NCBI GenBank assembly: GCA_964648295.1
Contig: CAZYNH010000015.1
Coordinates: 1 to 56,581 of the forward strand
Direction: 5' to 3'
Length of the DNA stretch: 56,581 nt
Source: UBA4055 sp964648295
GTDB lineage: Bacteria > UBA4055
Shown here: positions 25,627-33,486 of the stretch, piece after piece
How the letters are laid out: each line of letters starts with the position of its first letter
Position numbering within the stretch: the first letter of the stretch is position 1
The notes under the pieces: model-generated
Told to the model about the DNA's origin: nothing
Seen by the model: only the letters and a program-made list of their open reading frames with translations
Database searches by the model: none
Made by a program: the position numbers and the translations under genes

Positions 25627-28152
25627 TTATTTTATCTTAAAGTCGAAATCCAGGCCGACTCCCCATGTGCCACGGTGCCATTTCCTGTTGTCAGCGCCGG
25701 CGGGGGTACTGTATCTGTCCTTTCCGCTCATGTCGATAAATATGCTTATATAACCCGCGTCGCGCCGCCAGTCCGACCAGCCGAGCGTGCTCGGCAGGTG
25801 TGCGGAGTAGAGGTCGTCGCCCGCCCCGTCGAAAAATACGGAGATCGCGTTCGCGTTCCCGGCGCCTATGGAGAGCGATTCGGCCTGATAGCTGTCGTTG
25901 CCTTTCATGTCAAAGAACATCCCGCCGGCGTAATCGTGACCGCAGCCTATCGAAACGCCTTTAGACTTATAGCTGTCGTCGCCTTCAAGGTCAATAAGAG
26001 TCCCGAATGCCAGATGCACGCCGGATCCCATGGAGTACTGATAGGAAATATAATTGTCATTTCCTTTCAGATCGTAAAGGCAGCCGAACGCGAGCCAGTA
26101 AGCGCCGCCCTGTCCGAAAATATCGGAAATGTAATTGTCGTTACCCTGCCTGTCGAAAAGCAGCGCGATACCCCCGGCGGCGTGGTCCCGGTCGCCGAAC
26201 GAATATCCCTGCCCCATAGACATAAAATGATCGGAATATCTTAAAACATCCACCTGATTGCCTGAAAGCGTGTAATTGTCGTTCCCGCTGTCATCGTTCA
26301 GGACAGAATATCCGTAAACTCCCGCGTAAGCCTGAGCTTTCATCTCGCCTAAGTAAACATCATTCCCGATTTTATCCCACAGGCATGAATAACCGAAAGT
26401 CGCGGCCGCCTGGGAATGTTTGTTCGAAATATATCTGTCATTTCCTTCTTCATCTAACAGCACGGTAAAACCGAACAGGGAAGATGCCAGAGAAAAGTTT
26501 TTGCAGTCGTAAATATCATCCCCTTTTCCGTCGTATAAGAAAGATATACCGTTAAAAGCTGAAGCCGGTCCGAATTGATCCGAAATATATCTGTCATCTC
26601 CCTCAAGGTCGATAATGTATGAAAAACGCTGATCTTTATTGTTCAGCCTGTATGTGTCGTTGCCTTTTCTGTCAATGATAAGAAAGTAACTGCCTTCATA
26701 AACATCGTCGCCGTCGGTACCTACGGCTATCTTTCCGAATGGGGTATCTTTAGTGAAAGGTTTAAGGCTGTTCTGCTTTACGAATTCTGTCAGGCTGAGA
26801 AAGTTCGCGTATGAGCTCATTCCGGCTTGAATGATATATTCCGGATGCATATTTTTAAGAGTTTCTTTATAGAATATTTTACTTTGTTCGTAATATCTTC
26901 TTTCGCCGAGCCTGTTTTTTATCATGACCGAAATGTCGTCGGTTCCCGTTGCGGCTTCTTCATTCTCTGAGGCCTCATCTTCATTGCCTGAGGATCGTCT
27001 AAACACTTTTGTCAGGATCGAGTCGTTTTTACTGTACGCGGACCATGTTTTATCGAACAGCGCGGAAATGTCATAATGCCTTTTAACAAATTCGTCAATA
27101 CCGGTCTTTTCGGTATTTGAAGCCGTCAAAGCGGTCTTAAATTCGTCAGCAATATCTGTAAAATCGATCTTTGGGAAATCTGCATATCCTTTATTCACTC
27201 TGTCGGGCAGAGAGATCTGAAGCATCGGGTCAACGAACATGGAGGCTACAGACGGGAAAAGGAATACTTCTTTATCTGTCTTAACAGGCAGGAAGAAATC
27301 ATTTTTATCCATATAAAGTTCTTTAAGAGCCGAATACAATACCGAATTTCCGGCGTAAATATCCTCAAGTTTCAAAGCCGGGATCGAGTCCTTCGCGATC
27401 ACCTCTGTATCGTTTTCTGAAAGAAGTGCGGCATCTTTATTCTGAAGATATTTCTTTTTAAGCAGATCGAGAAGAGGCGGTTCGGCTTTTCTTTCGATCA
27501 CCTTCAGTCTCTGCCGGAGCGTATCGGTCTTTAAATTGAGGTCGAGATATCTAAGGGCAGTGTGAGAGACGAGCTGAAGCGGATCGTTCAGCATGGAAAC
27601 AAGTTCCCTGTCGCCTTCTTCCGTGTTCATTTTGCCGAATGTCGCCGCGGCCTGCCATCTGAGCTTGTAGTCGGGATCGGTCTTAAACCTTTTAGCAGCT
27701 TTAACGGCGCGCGGGTCTTTCAGGTCGCTAATACCTTTCATAGCCGCGACTTTCACCCACGCGGAATCCGAATCGAGAAATGTTTCAAAGAACTCCAGCC
27801 CTTTTTCATACTTCGACAAGCCCAGAAATTCAACGGCCGCCCCGAAACTTTCCCTGTTCTCAAGCTTGATGACATCCATCAAATACCGGGATGAAAGCCT
27901 CGGATCGATCTTCGAAAAAAGATCCCTCAAAGCATGATACTCCCTCGGCTGACGCGACGAACTCTTTTCCGCAAGGAACGGAATAATATCCTCGCCGATC
28001 GAAATGATCTCTTTTCTTGCAGGCTCTACATATTTCTGATGGTTATGGAACGATGCCGATGCCTTGATGAATAAAGTATCGAATTTCGATGTCGTATATT
28101 GGGCGCTTAAAGCTGCGATCGTAGATAAAATAAGTACCAGCCGTGTCTTCAT
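25627..28152 (-). CDS. secreted HEAT-repeat protein with 13 G-[N/D]-D-x-Y repeats
   Basis: I know no named family for the whole protein (841 residues from the chosen start). The frame opens at 28245, but the ATG at 28152 begins a clean signal peptide (TRLVLILSTIAALSAQ) with AAGGGA eight bases ahead. Residues about 90-240 form HEAT/PBS-lyase-like helices (DPRAVKAAKRFKTDPDYKLR). A central ~200 residues are less regular and acidic. From about residue 500 to 830, thirteen copies of G-[N/D/K]-D-x-Y occur, mostly every 26-27 residues, each preceded by a short hydrophobic strand and Asp (LIDLE, FFDMK). The spacing suggests a beta-solenoid with a metal- or turn-forming Asp ladder, different from RTX nonapeptides. 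Likely periplasmic or surface. Single gene. Confidence 0.75.
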   Translation of the reverse strand: MKTRLVLILSTIAALSAQYTTSKFDTLFIKASASFHNHQKYVEPARKEIISIGEDIIPFLAEKSSSRQPREYHALRDLFSKIDPRLSSRYLMDVIKLENRESFGAAVEFLGLSKYEKGLEFFETFLDSDSAWVKVAAMKGISDLKDPRAVKAAKRFKTDPDYKLRWQAAATFGKMNTEEGDRELVSMLNDPLQLVSHTALRYLDLNLKTDTLRQRLKVIERKAEPPLLDLLKKKYLQNKDAALLSENDTEVIAKDSIPALKLEDIYAGNSVLYSALKELYMDKNDFFLPVKTDKEVFLFPSVASMFVDPMLQISLPDRVNKGYADFPKIDFTDIADEFKTALTASNTEKTGIDEFVKRHYDISALFDKTWSAYSKNDSILTKVFRRSSGNEDEASENEEAATGTDDISVMIKNRLGERRYYEQSKIFYKETLKNMHPEYIIQAGMSSYANFLSLTEFVKQNSLKPFTKDTPFGKIAVGTDGDDVYEGSYFLIIDRKGNDTYRLNNKDQRFSYIIDLEGDDRYISDQFGPASAFNGISFLYDGKGDDIYDCKNFSLASSLFGFTVLLDEEGNDRYISNKHSQAAATFGYSCLWDKIGNDVYLGEMKAQAYAGVYGYSVLNDDSGNDNYTLSGNQVDVLRYSDHFMSMGQGYSFGDRDHAAGGIALLFDRQGNDNYISDIFGQGGAYWLAFGCLYDLKGNDNYISYQYSMGSGVHLAFGTLIDLEGDDSYKSKGVSIGCGHDYAGGMFFDMKGNDSYQAESLSIGAGNANAISVFFDGAGDDLYSAHLPSTLGWSDWRRDAGYISIFIDMSGKDRYSTPAGADNRKWHRGTWGVGLDFDFKIK
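25700..26720 (-). repeat. protein-level repeat array, 13 G-[N/D]-D-x-Y units
   Basis: Within the HEAT protein gene, motifs such as GDDVY, GNDTY, GDDRY, GDDIY, GNDRY, GNDVY, GNDNY (three times), GDDSY, GNDSY, GDDLY and GKDRY follow each other. Distances are 16 and 21 residues at first, then 26, 26, 26, 27, 47, 27, 27, 27, 27 and 32. The 47-residue gap holds an insertion. Conservation is at protein level and the DNA of the units has diverged. Confidence 0.85.
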
Positions 28153-28238
28153 TATAACATTCCCTTGTTTTTTACGAAAATTAAATAAAACCGAGTGAAA
28201 AAGCAAAACAATATACAGAAAATGAAGAAATAAAAAGC

Positions 28239-28267
28239 TTGACATTCTAATCAGACAGGGTTATATT
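28239..28267 (+). promoter_or_regulatory. strong sigma70-like promoter for hipBA
   Basis: A perfect TTGACA (28239-28244), a 17-base spacer and TATATT (28262-28267, five of six) lie 40 bases before the hipB ATG. Autoregulation by HipB is expected from the family, but I see no convincing inverted repeat around it. Confidence 0.7.
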
Positions 28268-28307
28268 TGTTGAAAATAATCCACATAACAGTTCGAAATT
28301 GGATATA

Positions 28308-28655
28308 ATGTTGAAAAAAACAAACGTAAAATACGCAAATTTGTCTGACAGAGCGATCCTTGACGAGATAGGTTCTTTTGTTAAGAATACAAGACTTGAA
28401 ATGAATAAGACCCAGGAGCAGCTGGCAAAAGAAGCGGGTATCAGCCGGTTTACGCTTGTAAATCTGGAGAATGGAAAAGGGTCGAATCTGATATCGCTGA
28501 TACAGGTGCTGAGAATGCTGAATAAACTGGAACTTCTTGAGAATTTCAGAACTGAGCAAAGAATAAGTCCGATCAAGCTGGCTGAAATGGAAATGAAACA
28601 GAAGAAGAGAGCTTCGGGAACAAAGAAAGATCAAAATAAAAAATCCGACTGGTAA
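28308..28655 (+). CDS. hipB: HipB-like antitoxin, XRE family
   Basis: The 115-residue DNA-binding antitoxin has a helix-turn-helix at about residues 25-80: LEMNKTQEQLAKEAGISRF and TLVNLENGKGSNL match the Cro/C1 pattern (helix, A-x3-G-[IV]-S, then recognition helix). A Lys-rich, probably disordered tail (KQKKRASGTKKDQNKK) follows. A TTG three codons upstream opens the frame; the ATG at 28308 is preferred. Its stop overlaps the hipA start by one base, the classic antitoxin-first order. It should repress its own promoter and neutralise HipA. Confidence 0.8.
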   Translation: MLKKTNVKYANLSDRAILDEIGSFVKNTRLEMNKTQEQLAKEAGISRFTLVNLENGKGSNLISLIQVLRMLNKLELLENFRTEQRISPIKLAEMEMKQKKRASGTKKDQNKKSDW

Positions 28656-29944
28656 TGATAACAGCGGCATTCGTAAATATTTGGGGAAGGAGAGCCGGGG
28701 CTGTTTCATGGGATGATGATAATAAAACCGCATCGTTTGAATTCGATCCTTCGTTTTCACGGACCGGACTTGATCTGTCGCCTGTAATAATGCCTCTAAA
28801 CGATTCGGCCGGCAGAATATACATTTTTTCTGAATTAAGCGGGAATGCTACATTTAAAGGACTGCCCGGACTTCTTGCGGATATTCTTCCTGATAAATAC
28901 GGGAATGCGCTTATAGATGCGTGGCTTACGAGGCAGGGAAGGCCGACGGGAAGTATGAATCCGGTTGAAATGCTATGTTTTATCGGTAGAAGAGGAATGG
29001 GAGCGGTCGAAATCGAACCGGCATTTCCTAAATCGGATAAAAGAACATCTGCAGTAGAAATAGCGGGACTCGTCAGCATAGCTGAGAAAATACTTTCGGG
29101 CAGAAAAGATTTTGTCACTAATATAAAAGACAACGAAGAAAAATCTCTCATAGATATTTTCAAAATAGGAACATCTGCAGGCGGAGCGAGAGCCAAAGCC
29201 CTTATAGCTTATAATCCGAAAACGGGAGAAGTGAGAAGCGGTCAGACTGATGCGCCTAAAGAATTTTCCCACTGGCTGATCAAATTCGACGGAGTGAACG
29301 ATAAGCAGTTCGGCGCGTCAGACGGTTACGGTCGCGTTGAGATGGCATATTATAATATGGCGCGTGATTCGGGTTTAGAAATGGAAGCGAGCCGTCTGCA
29401 TGAAGAGAACGGCAGGGCGCATTTCATGACAAGAAGGTTCGACAGACCGGGTAATAATGAGAAGATCCATGTTCAGACTTTCTGCGCAATGAGGCATTTT
29501 GATTACAACGATGTGGGTTTATACAGCTACGAACAGCTGTTTGAAACAATGAGAATGCTCGGACTGCCTTATACACAAGCGGATCAGTTATTCAGAAGAA
29601 TGGTTTTCAATGTTATGGCATGTAACTGCGATGATCATACAAAGAATTTCTCTTTCATGATGGATAAGACCGGTAACTGGAGGCTGTCACCTGCATACGA
29701 CATCTGTCATGCCTACAGGCCCGGAAGCGAGTGGGTGAGCCGGCAGTCTCTGACAGTTAACGGTAAAACAGATAATATCTCTGAATCCGATCTGCTCGAA
29801 GTGGCTAAACAGATGAATATCAAAAAAGCCGGCGGCATAATTGTACAGATCGCAGAAGTGATAAGCAGATGGAACGAATATGCCGATAATGTGAATGTCG
29901 ATACTGTCCTTAGAGATGAAATAAGAAAAACTTTAATGGTGTAA
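28655..29944 (+). CDS. hipA: HipA-family serine/threonine kinase toxin
   Basis: The 429-residue kinase toxin has an N-terminal HipA-N domain (about 1-120; FSELSGNATFKGLPGLLADILPD is typical) and a C-terminal kinase domain. Visible motifs are the glycine-rich AGGARAK (175-181), the catalytic NCDDHTKN (324-331) and the metal-binding Asp349 in LSPAYDI. All are intact, so it should be active. HipA of E. coli phosphorylates glutamyl-tRNA synthetase; the target here is unknown. The usual P in the GGA-x-P-K motif is Ala180. It is translationally coupled to hipB. The intact pair may aid persistence or defence. Confidence 0.92.
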   Translation: MITAAFVNIWGRRAGAVSWDDDNKTASFEFDPSFSRTGLDLSPVIMPLNDSAGRIYIFSELSGNATFKGLPGLLADILPDKYGNALIDAWLTRQGRPTGSMNPVEMLCFIGRRGMGAVEIEPAFPKSDKRTSAVEIAGLVSIAEKILSGRKDFVTNIKDNEEKSLIDIFKIGTSAGGARAKALIAYNPKTGEVRSGQTDAPKEFSHWLIKFDGVNDKQFGASDGYGRVEMAYYNMARDSGLEMEASRLHEENGRAHFMTRRFDRPGNNEKIHVQTFCAMRHFDYNDVGLYSYEQLFETMRMLGLPYTQADQLFRRMVFNVMACNCDDHTKNFSFMMDKTGNWRLSPAYDICHAYRPGSEWVSRQSLTVNGKTDNISESDLLEVAKQMNIKKAGGIIVQIAEVISRWNEYADNVNVDTVLRDEIRKTLMV

Positions 29945-29974
29945 GATCATGAACGAATCAGTTAGGGTTCAAAC

Positions 29975-30002
29975 TTGCAAGGACGATGTGACAATTTATA
30001 AG
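29975..30002 (+). promoter_or_regulatory. candidate promoter of SUMF1-like gene
   Basis: TTGCAA (29975-29980), a 16-base spacer and TATAAG (29997-30002) lie just before the GGAGG and TTG start of the next gene. Four of six and five of six consensus bases match. Confidence 0.5.
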
Positions 30003-30028
30003 ATAAAAAGTAACAGATGGAGGAAATT

Positions 30029-31198
30029 TTGAAAGCGATTATGATCCTGTCTTTTCTGTCATCCTCATTATTTAACCTAATATTTTCATTTGAATTCAAA
30101 GGGTTGTCACCTACGAATTTAAATATTCAATATAGCGACAGTGTTGTGACATTGAATTGGGACAGCGTTCCGCTTGTTCAAAAGTATTATGTTTACATTA
30201 AAGATAATCCAAATGGACCTGTTTCGCTAATCGACAGTACATCTTTGAACAATTGGACTGGAAACTTTTCAGAAGATAAATTTTTCTTTGAAGTAACTTC
30301 ATTTGCTCCTGCATCTCCAGATGGATTTGTATTTATACCGGGAGGTACTTTCATGATGGGAGACCATTTCAATGAAGGTGATGCAGATGAGCTGCCTGTG
30401 CATAATGTTAAAGTAAGCGACTTCTATATGTGCGCGACTAAAGTAACTCAAAAGGAATGGTTTGATGTAATTGGCACAAATCCGGCAAGCGGGAATGGGG
30501 TAGGCGATGATTATCCTATTTATCATTTAAACTGGTATCAATTATTGGTGTACTGCAATCTTAGAAGCATAGCAGAAGGTTTAACTCCATGCTATACTAT
30601 TTTAGGTTCAACAGATCCTGCTGACTGGGGATTAGTACCTACATCTTATTTCAACATTTACTGGGATGCAGTTATCTGCGACTGGAACGCGAATGGCTAC
30701 AGGTTGCCTACTGAAGCTGAATGGGAGTATGCAGCAAGGGGTGGTTTGGAAGGGCAGAGATTCCCGAATGGTTCTACGATATCTCATAGCGGAAATGGAG
30801 ACAGTCAGGCTAATTATTACAGCAAATGGGAATGGGGAGTTGCTGTTTATTCTTACGATGTAAGCCTCAATGAATTCTATCATCCGGATTATTACAGATC
30901 TACTTCTCCAGTAAAAACTTTTCCGCCTAATGGATATGGTCTTTATGACATGAGCGGTAATATTTTTGACTGGTGCTGGGATCCTTATGATTATAACGAT
31001 TACTATTATTCCGTATGTAATGATCAGGGTACAGTTGTTGATCCGAAAGGACCTACTACAGGTTCATATCATATTGGTAGAGGAGGCTGGTGGGATTATT
31101 ATGCCAACAGCTGCAGGATCGCAAACCGGAATAATTTTGTTGCTTTCAATGTTTATCCGACCATCGTCGGGTTTCGCATAGTAAGAAGCAGATTATGA
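30029..31198 (+). CDS. secreted SUMF1/FGE-fold protein with fibronectin-like N-domain
   Basis: The 389-residue product starts at a TTG that lies five bases after a perfect GGAGG. An ATG at 30017 is in frame but would overlap this ribosome site. A signal peptide (about 1-22) is followed by a fibronectin-type-III-like domain (25-95; VVTLNWDSVPLVQKYYVYI). The SUMF1 fold then begins with FVFIPGGTFMMGD and has RLPTEAEWEYAARGG and DMSGNIFDWCWDPYD. True formylglycine-generating enzymes have two catalytic cysteines in the last segment; here RGGWWDYYANSCRIANRN has only one, so oxidase activity is unlikely and a binding or structural role is more probable. Confidence 0.85.
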   Translation: MKAIMILSFLSSSLFNLIFSFEFKGLSPTNLNIQYSDSVVTLNWDSVPLVQKYYVYIKDNPNGPVSLIDSTSLNNWTGNFSEDKFFFEVTSFAPASPDGFVFIPGGTFMMGDHFNEGDADELPVHNVKVSDFYMCATKVTQKEWFDVIGTNPASGNGVGDDYPIYHLNWYQLLVYCNLRSIAEGLTPCYTILGSTDPADWGLVPTSYFNIYWDAVICDWNANGYRLPTEAEWEYAARGGLEGQRFPNGSTISHSGNGDSQANYYSKWEWGVAVYSYDVSLNEFYHPDYYRSTSPVKTFPPNGYGLYDMSGNIFDWCWDPYDYNDYYYSVCNDQGTVVDPKGPTTGSYHIGRGGWWDYYANSCRIANRNNFVAFNVYPTIVGFRIVRSRL

Positions 31199-31225
31199 GT
31201 TGAAGTTAAAATAAGAGAAGGAAAA

Positions 31226-32053
31226 TTGAATTACTTTTTACTAAGCTTAATATTCTTGTTGCTAACTTCATGTAATTTAACGGATAGTTATCAGACTATC
31301 GACACATCCTCTTTCGGTAATATCAACATGATAAAGGAAATAAACGGGCAGGTGTATGTGCTCAACGCGACTACATCTTCGGTGCATCTACTCAAGGACG
31401 GGAAACTTGAGCTTTTCGTAGATCTGAGAGTAAAAGGAAGGGATTTTCTTCAGGATTTCGATATTGAGGACGACACTCTTTATTATTCGAACACTTACGA
31501 CGAGATATTCTATTCATCAGGCAGTGTGGTAGAAGATTCTGTTAAAGTAAATAATCCCGACAGGATAGCAGTACTGGAGGGTGAAGTATTCGTTACTTCC
31601 AGGAAAGCGGAGAACGGATTTTATTATCTGAAGAAGATCGATCCGGACACGAATATGATACTTAAAACGATAAAGTTGAACGATGAACCACTTCACGGAC
31701 TTATGCAGGAAGATTACGGATTGTTCAAGTTCAAAGACAGTCTTGCGGTCTATAATCCCGTTCGTAAGAGAATTGAGAAGTATGACAAAGATCTCGAGCT
31801 GAGATATACAGTCGGATTTAAGGACGACTTAGAATATGGCAATTTATATATTTCAGATGATCTCATAAAAATTCTTTGCGTTAAGGATGATAATATCTCG
31901 GTACTTGAAATTCAGAATGCCGGCAGAAGGTCAATGTTCGATACCGGGATACAGTCGGAAAATATAGATATCGGCAGTTCGTGCGTAACAGAAAATTCGG
32001 TTTATCTTTACGATTATATCGGCGGTAAGATATTTATACTTGATTTACAGTAA
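31226..32053 (+). CDS. lipoprotein, propeller-like
   Basis: The 275-residue product starts at TTG with GAAGGA just upstream. The lipobox LLTSC lies at about residue 16. The remainder shows short repeated hydrophobic strands (INMIKEINGQVYVLN, DRIAVLEGEVFVTS, NIDIGSSCVTENSVYLY) spaced like blades of a beta-propeller of the 6-bladed BF3164/NHL kind. No catalytic residues are visible. It follows the SUMF1-like gene by 27 bases and is probably co-transcribed with it. Function unknown. Confidence 0.6.
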   Translation: MNYFLLSLIFLLLTSCNLTDSYQTIDTSSFGNINMIKEINGQVYVLNATTSSVHLLKDGKLELFVDLRVKGRDFLQDFDIEDDTLYYSNTYDEIFYSSGSVVEDSVKVNNPDRIAVLEGEVFVTSRKAENGFYYLKKIDPDTNMILKTIKLNDEPLHGLMQEDYGLFKFKDSLAVYNPVRKRIEKYDKDLELRYTVGFKDDLEYGNLYISDDLIKILCVKDDNISVLEIQNAGRRSMFDTGIQSENIDIGSSCVTENSVYLYDYIGGKIFILDLQ

Positions 32054-32074
32054 TAATTCCAATATAAATATTAT

Positions 32075-32102
32075 TTGACTTTAAAATTTAAACTCTTATC
32101 TT
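32075..32102 (+). promoter_or_regulatory. candidate rocD promoter
   Basis: TTGACT (32075-32080), a 16-base spacer and TATCTT (32097-32102) precede rocD, leaving a leader of about 55 bases. Confidence 0.5.
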
Positions 32103-32166
32103 TAGGGGGAACCTTGTAAGGAAAAAAGTTGTAAAACAAAGTTATTAAATAAAATAGGAGACGAAT

Positions 32167-33372
32167 ATGCTCAGCACGAAACAGATAATCGAAATGGACG
32201 AAAAGTACGGAGCCCACAATTACCACCCGCTTCCGGTCGTAATTTCCGAGGCAAAAGGAGTAATGGTAAAAGACCCCGAGGGTAAAGAATACTTCGATTT
32301 CCTGTCAGCATATTCAGCTGTTAATCAGGGGCACAGGCACCCAAAAATAATCAAAGCTCTTATCGATCAGGCAGGGAAATGCACTTTGACGTCACGCGCT
32401 TTCCATAATGATGTGATGGGAAAATTCCTCAAAAAACTCTGCGAATTCACGGGTTACGAAATGGCTTTGCCCATGAATACCGGAGCAGAAGCTGTTGAGA
32501 CTGCCATAAAATGCGCAAGGAGATGGGGCGCGGAAATTAAGGGCATCAAGAACGAAAAACAGGAAATAATAGTCTGTGAGGAGAATTTTCACGGAAGAAC
32601 TTCGACTATAATATCCTTCTCGACCGACCCGGACGCAAGAATAAACTACGGACCGTACGCCAAAGGTTTCAAGATCGTTAAATACAACGACCCTAAAGCT
32701 ATCGAGAAAGCGATAACACCTAACACATGCGCTGTTCTGATCGAGCCGATACAGGGTGAGGCGGGAGTCTATGTTCCCGATGCCGGATATTTAAAAGCCG
32801 TCAGGAAAATATGTACAAAGAACAATGTTCTTTTCATAGCTGACGAAGTTCAGACCGGTTTTTTAAGGACAGGTGAAAAGTTCGCGTGTGACCACGAAAA
32901 AGTAAGACCGGACATAATGACGCTCGGTAAAGCCCTCGGCGGAGGAGTGATACCTGTTTCCGCCATTGTCGCCGACAAAAAGATCATGAAAGTATTCACT
33001 CCGGGAACTCACGGATCAACTTTCGGCGGGTATCCTATTGCTTCCGCGGTAGCTATCGCCGCGCTTGAGGTGCTTGAAGACAAAAAACTTTTGAAAAATG
33101 TTCAGAATCTGGGTGAGTATTTTAGAAAGGAAGTTTCGAAGATAAAATGTAAAAAAATGGTCCAGGTAAGGGGAAAAGGACTTCTCAACGCTGTCGTTTT
33201 TACAAAGGGTTTTGAAGCTTACAAAGTGTGCCTCTCGCTCAGAGATGCCGGACTTTTAGCAAAACAGACGCACGGCAACATAATCAGGTTCGCGCCCCCG
33301 CTTGTCATAACGAAAAAAGAAATGGAGAAAGCGGTAAAAATAATTAAATCGGTTTTCGAAAAAATTAAGTAA
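32167..33372 (+). CDS. rocD: ornithine aminotransferase
   Basis: This is a PLP-dependent class III aminotransferase that moves the delta-amino group of ornithine to 2-oxoglutarate, linking arginine/ornithine and proline/glutamate metabolism. The 401-residue length and the motifs DFLSAYSAVNQGHRHPKI, MNTGAEAVETAIK, ENFHGRT, ADEVQTGFLRTG and the PLP-lysine segment LGKALGGGVIPVSA match RocD closely. An AGGAGA six bases before the ATG and a strong terminator 22 bases after the stop make it a single-gene unit. Acetylornithine aminotransferase is the nearest alternative, but the opening YGAHNYHPLPVVI is RocD-like. Confidence 0.93.
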   Translation: MLSTKQIIEMDEKYGAHNYHPLPVVISEAKGVMVKDPEGKEYFDFLSAYSAVNQGHRHPKIIKALIDQAGKCTLTSRAFHNDVMGKFLKKLCEFTGYEMALPMNTGAEAVETAIKCARRWGAEIKGIKNEKQEIIVCEENFHGRTSTIISFSTDPDARINYGPYAKGFKIVKYNDPKAIEKAITPNTCAVLIEPIQGEAGVYVPDAGYLKAVRKICTKNNVLFIADEVQTGFLRTGEKFACDHEKVRPDIMTLGKALGGGVIPVSAIVADKKIMKVFTPGTHGSTFGGYPIASAVAIAALEVLEDKKLLKNVQNLGEYFRKEVSKIKCKKMVQVRGKGLLNAVVFTKGFEAYKVCLSLRDAGLLAKQTHGNIIRFAPPLVITKKEMEKAVKIIKSVFEKIK

Positions 33373-33393
33373 AGCATCTGAAATTTGAATTCA

Positions 33394-33418
33394 GGGCGGA
33401 AAAATTCCGCCCTTTTTT
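33394..33418 (+). terminator. intrinsic terminator of rocD
   Basis: The perfect 8-bp stem GGGCGGAA/TTCCGCCC, an AAA loop and six U follow rocD. An earlier possible start for purB at 33385 would have to read through it, which supports the later start. Confidence 0.93.
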
Positions 33419-33486
33419 ATTTCAATTGCGACAAATTTTTCTTAGATTTGTTATCCTTATGTCAATTAATCCCGAGGGCCTGCGTA

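Noticed and set aside
25675..26244. 189-residue plus-strand frame
   Set aside because: It mirrors the G-[N/D]-D-x-Y repeats in antisense and its regularity comes from that array.
28251..28760. minus-strand frames over hipB
   Set aside because: They oppose a clear antitoxin gene with promoter and coupling; composition is shadow-like.
30029..31198. true formylglycine-generating enzyme
   Set aside because: Only one of the two catalytic cysteines can be found.
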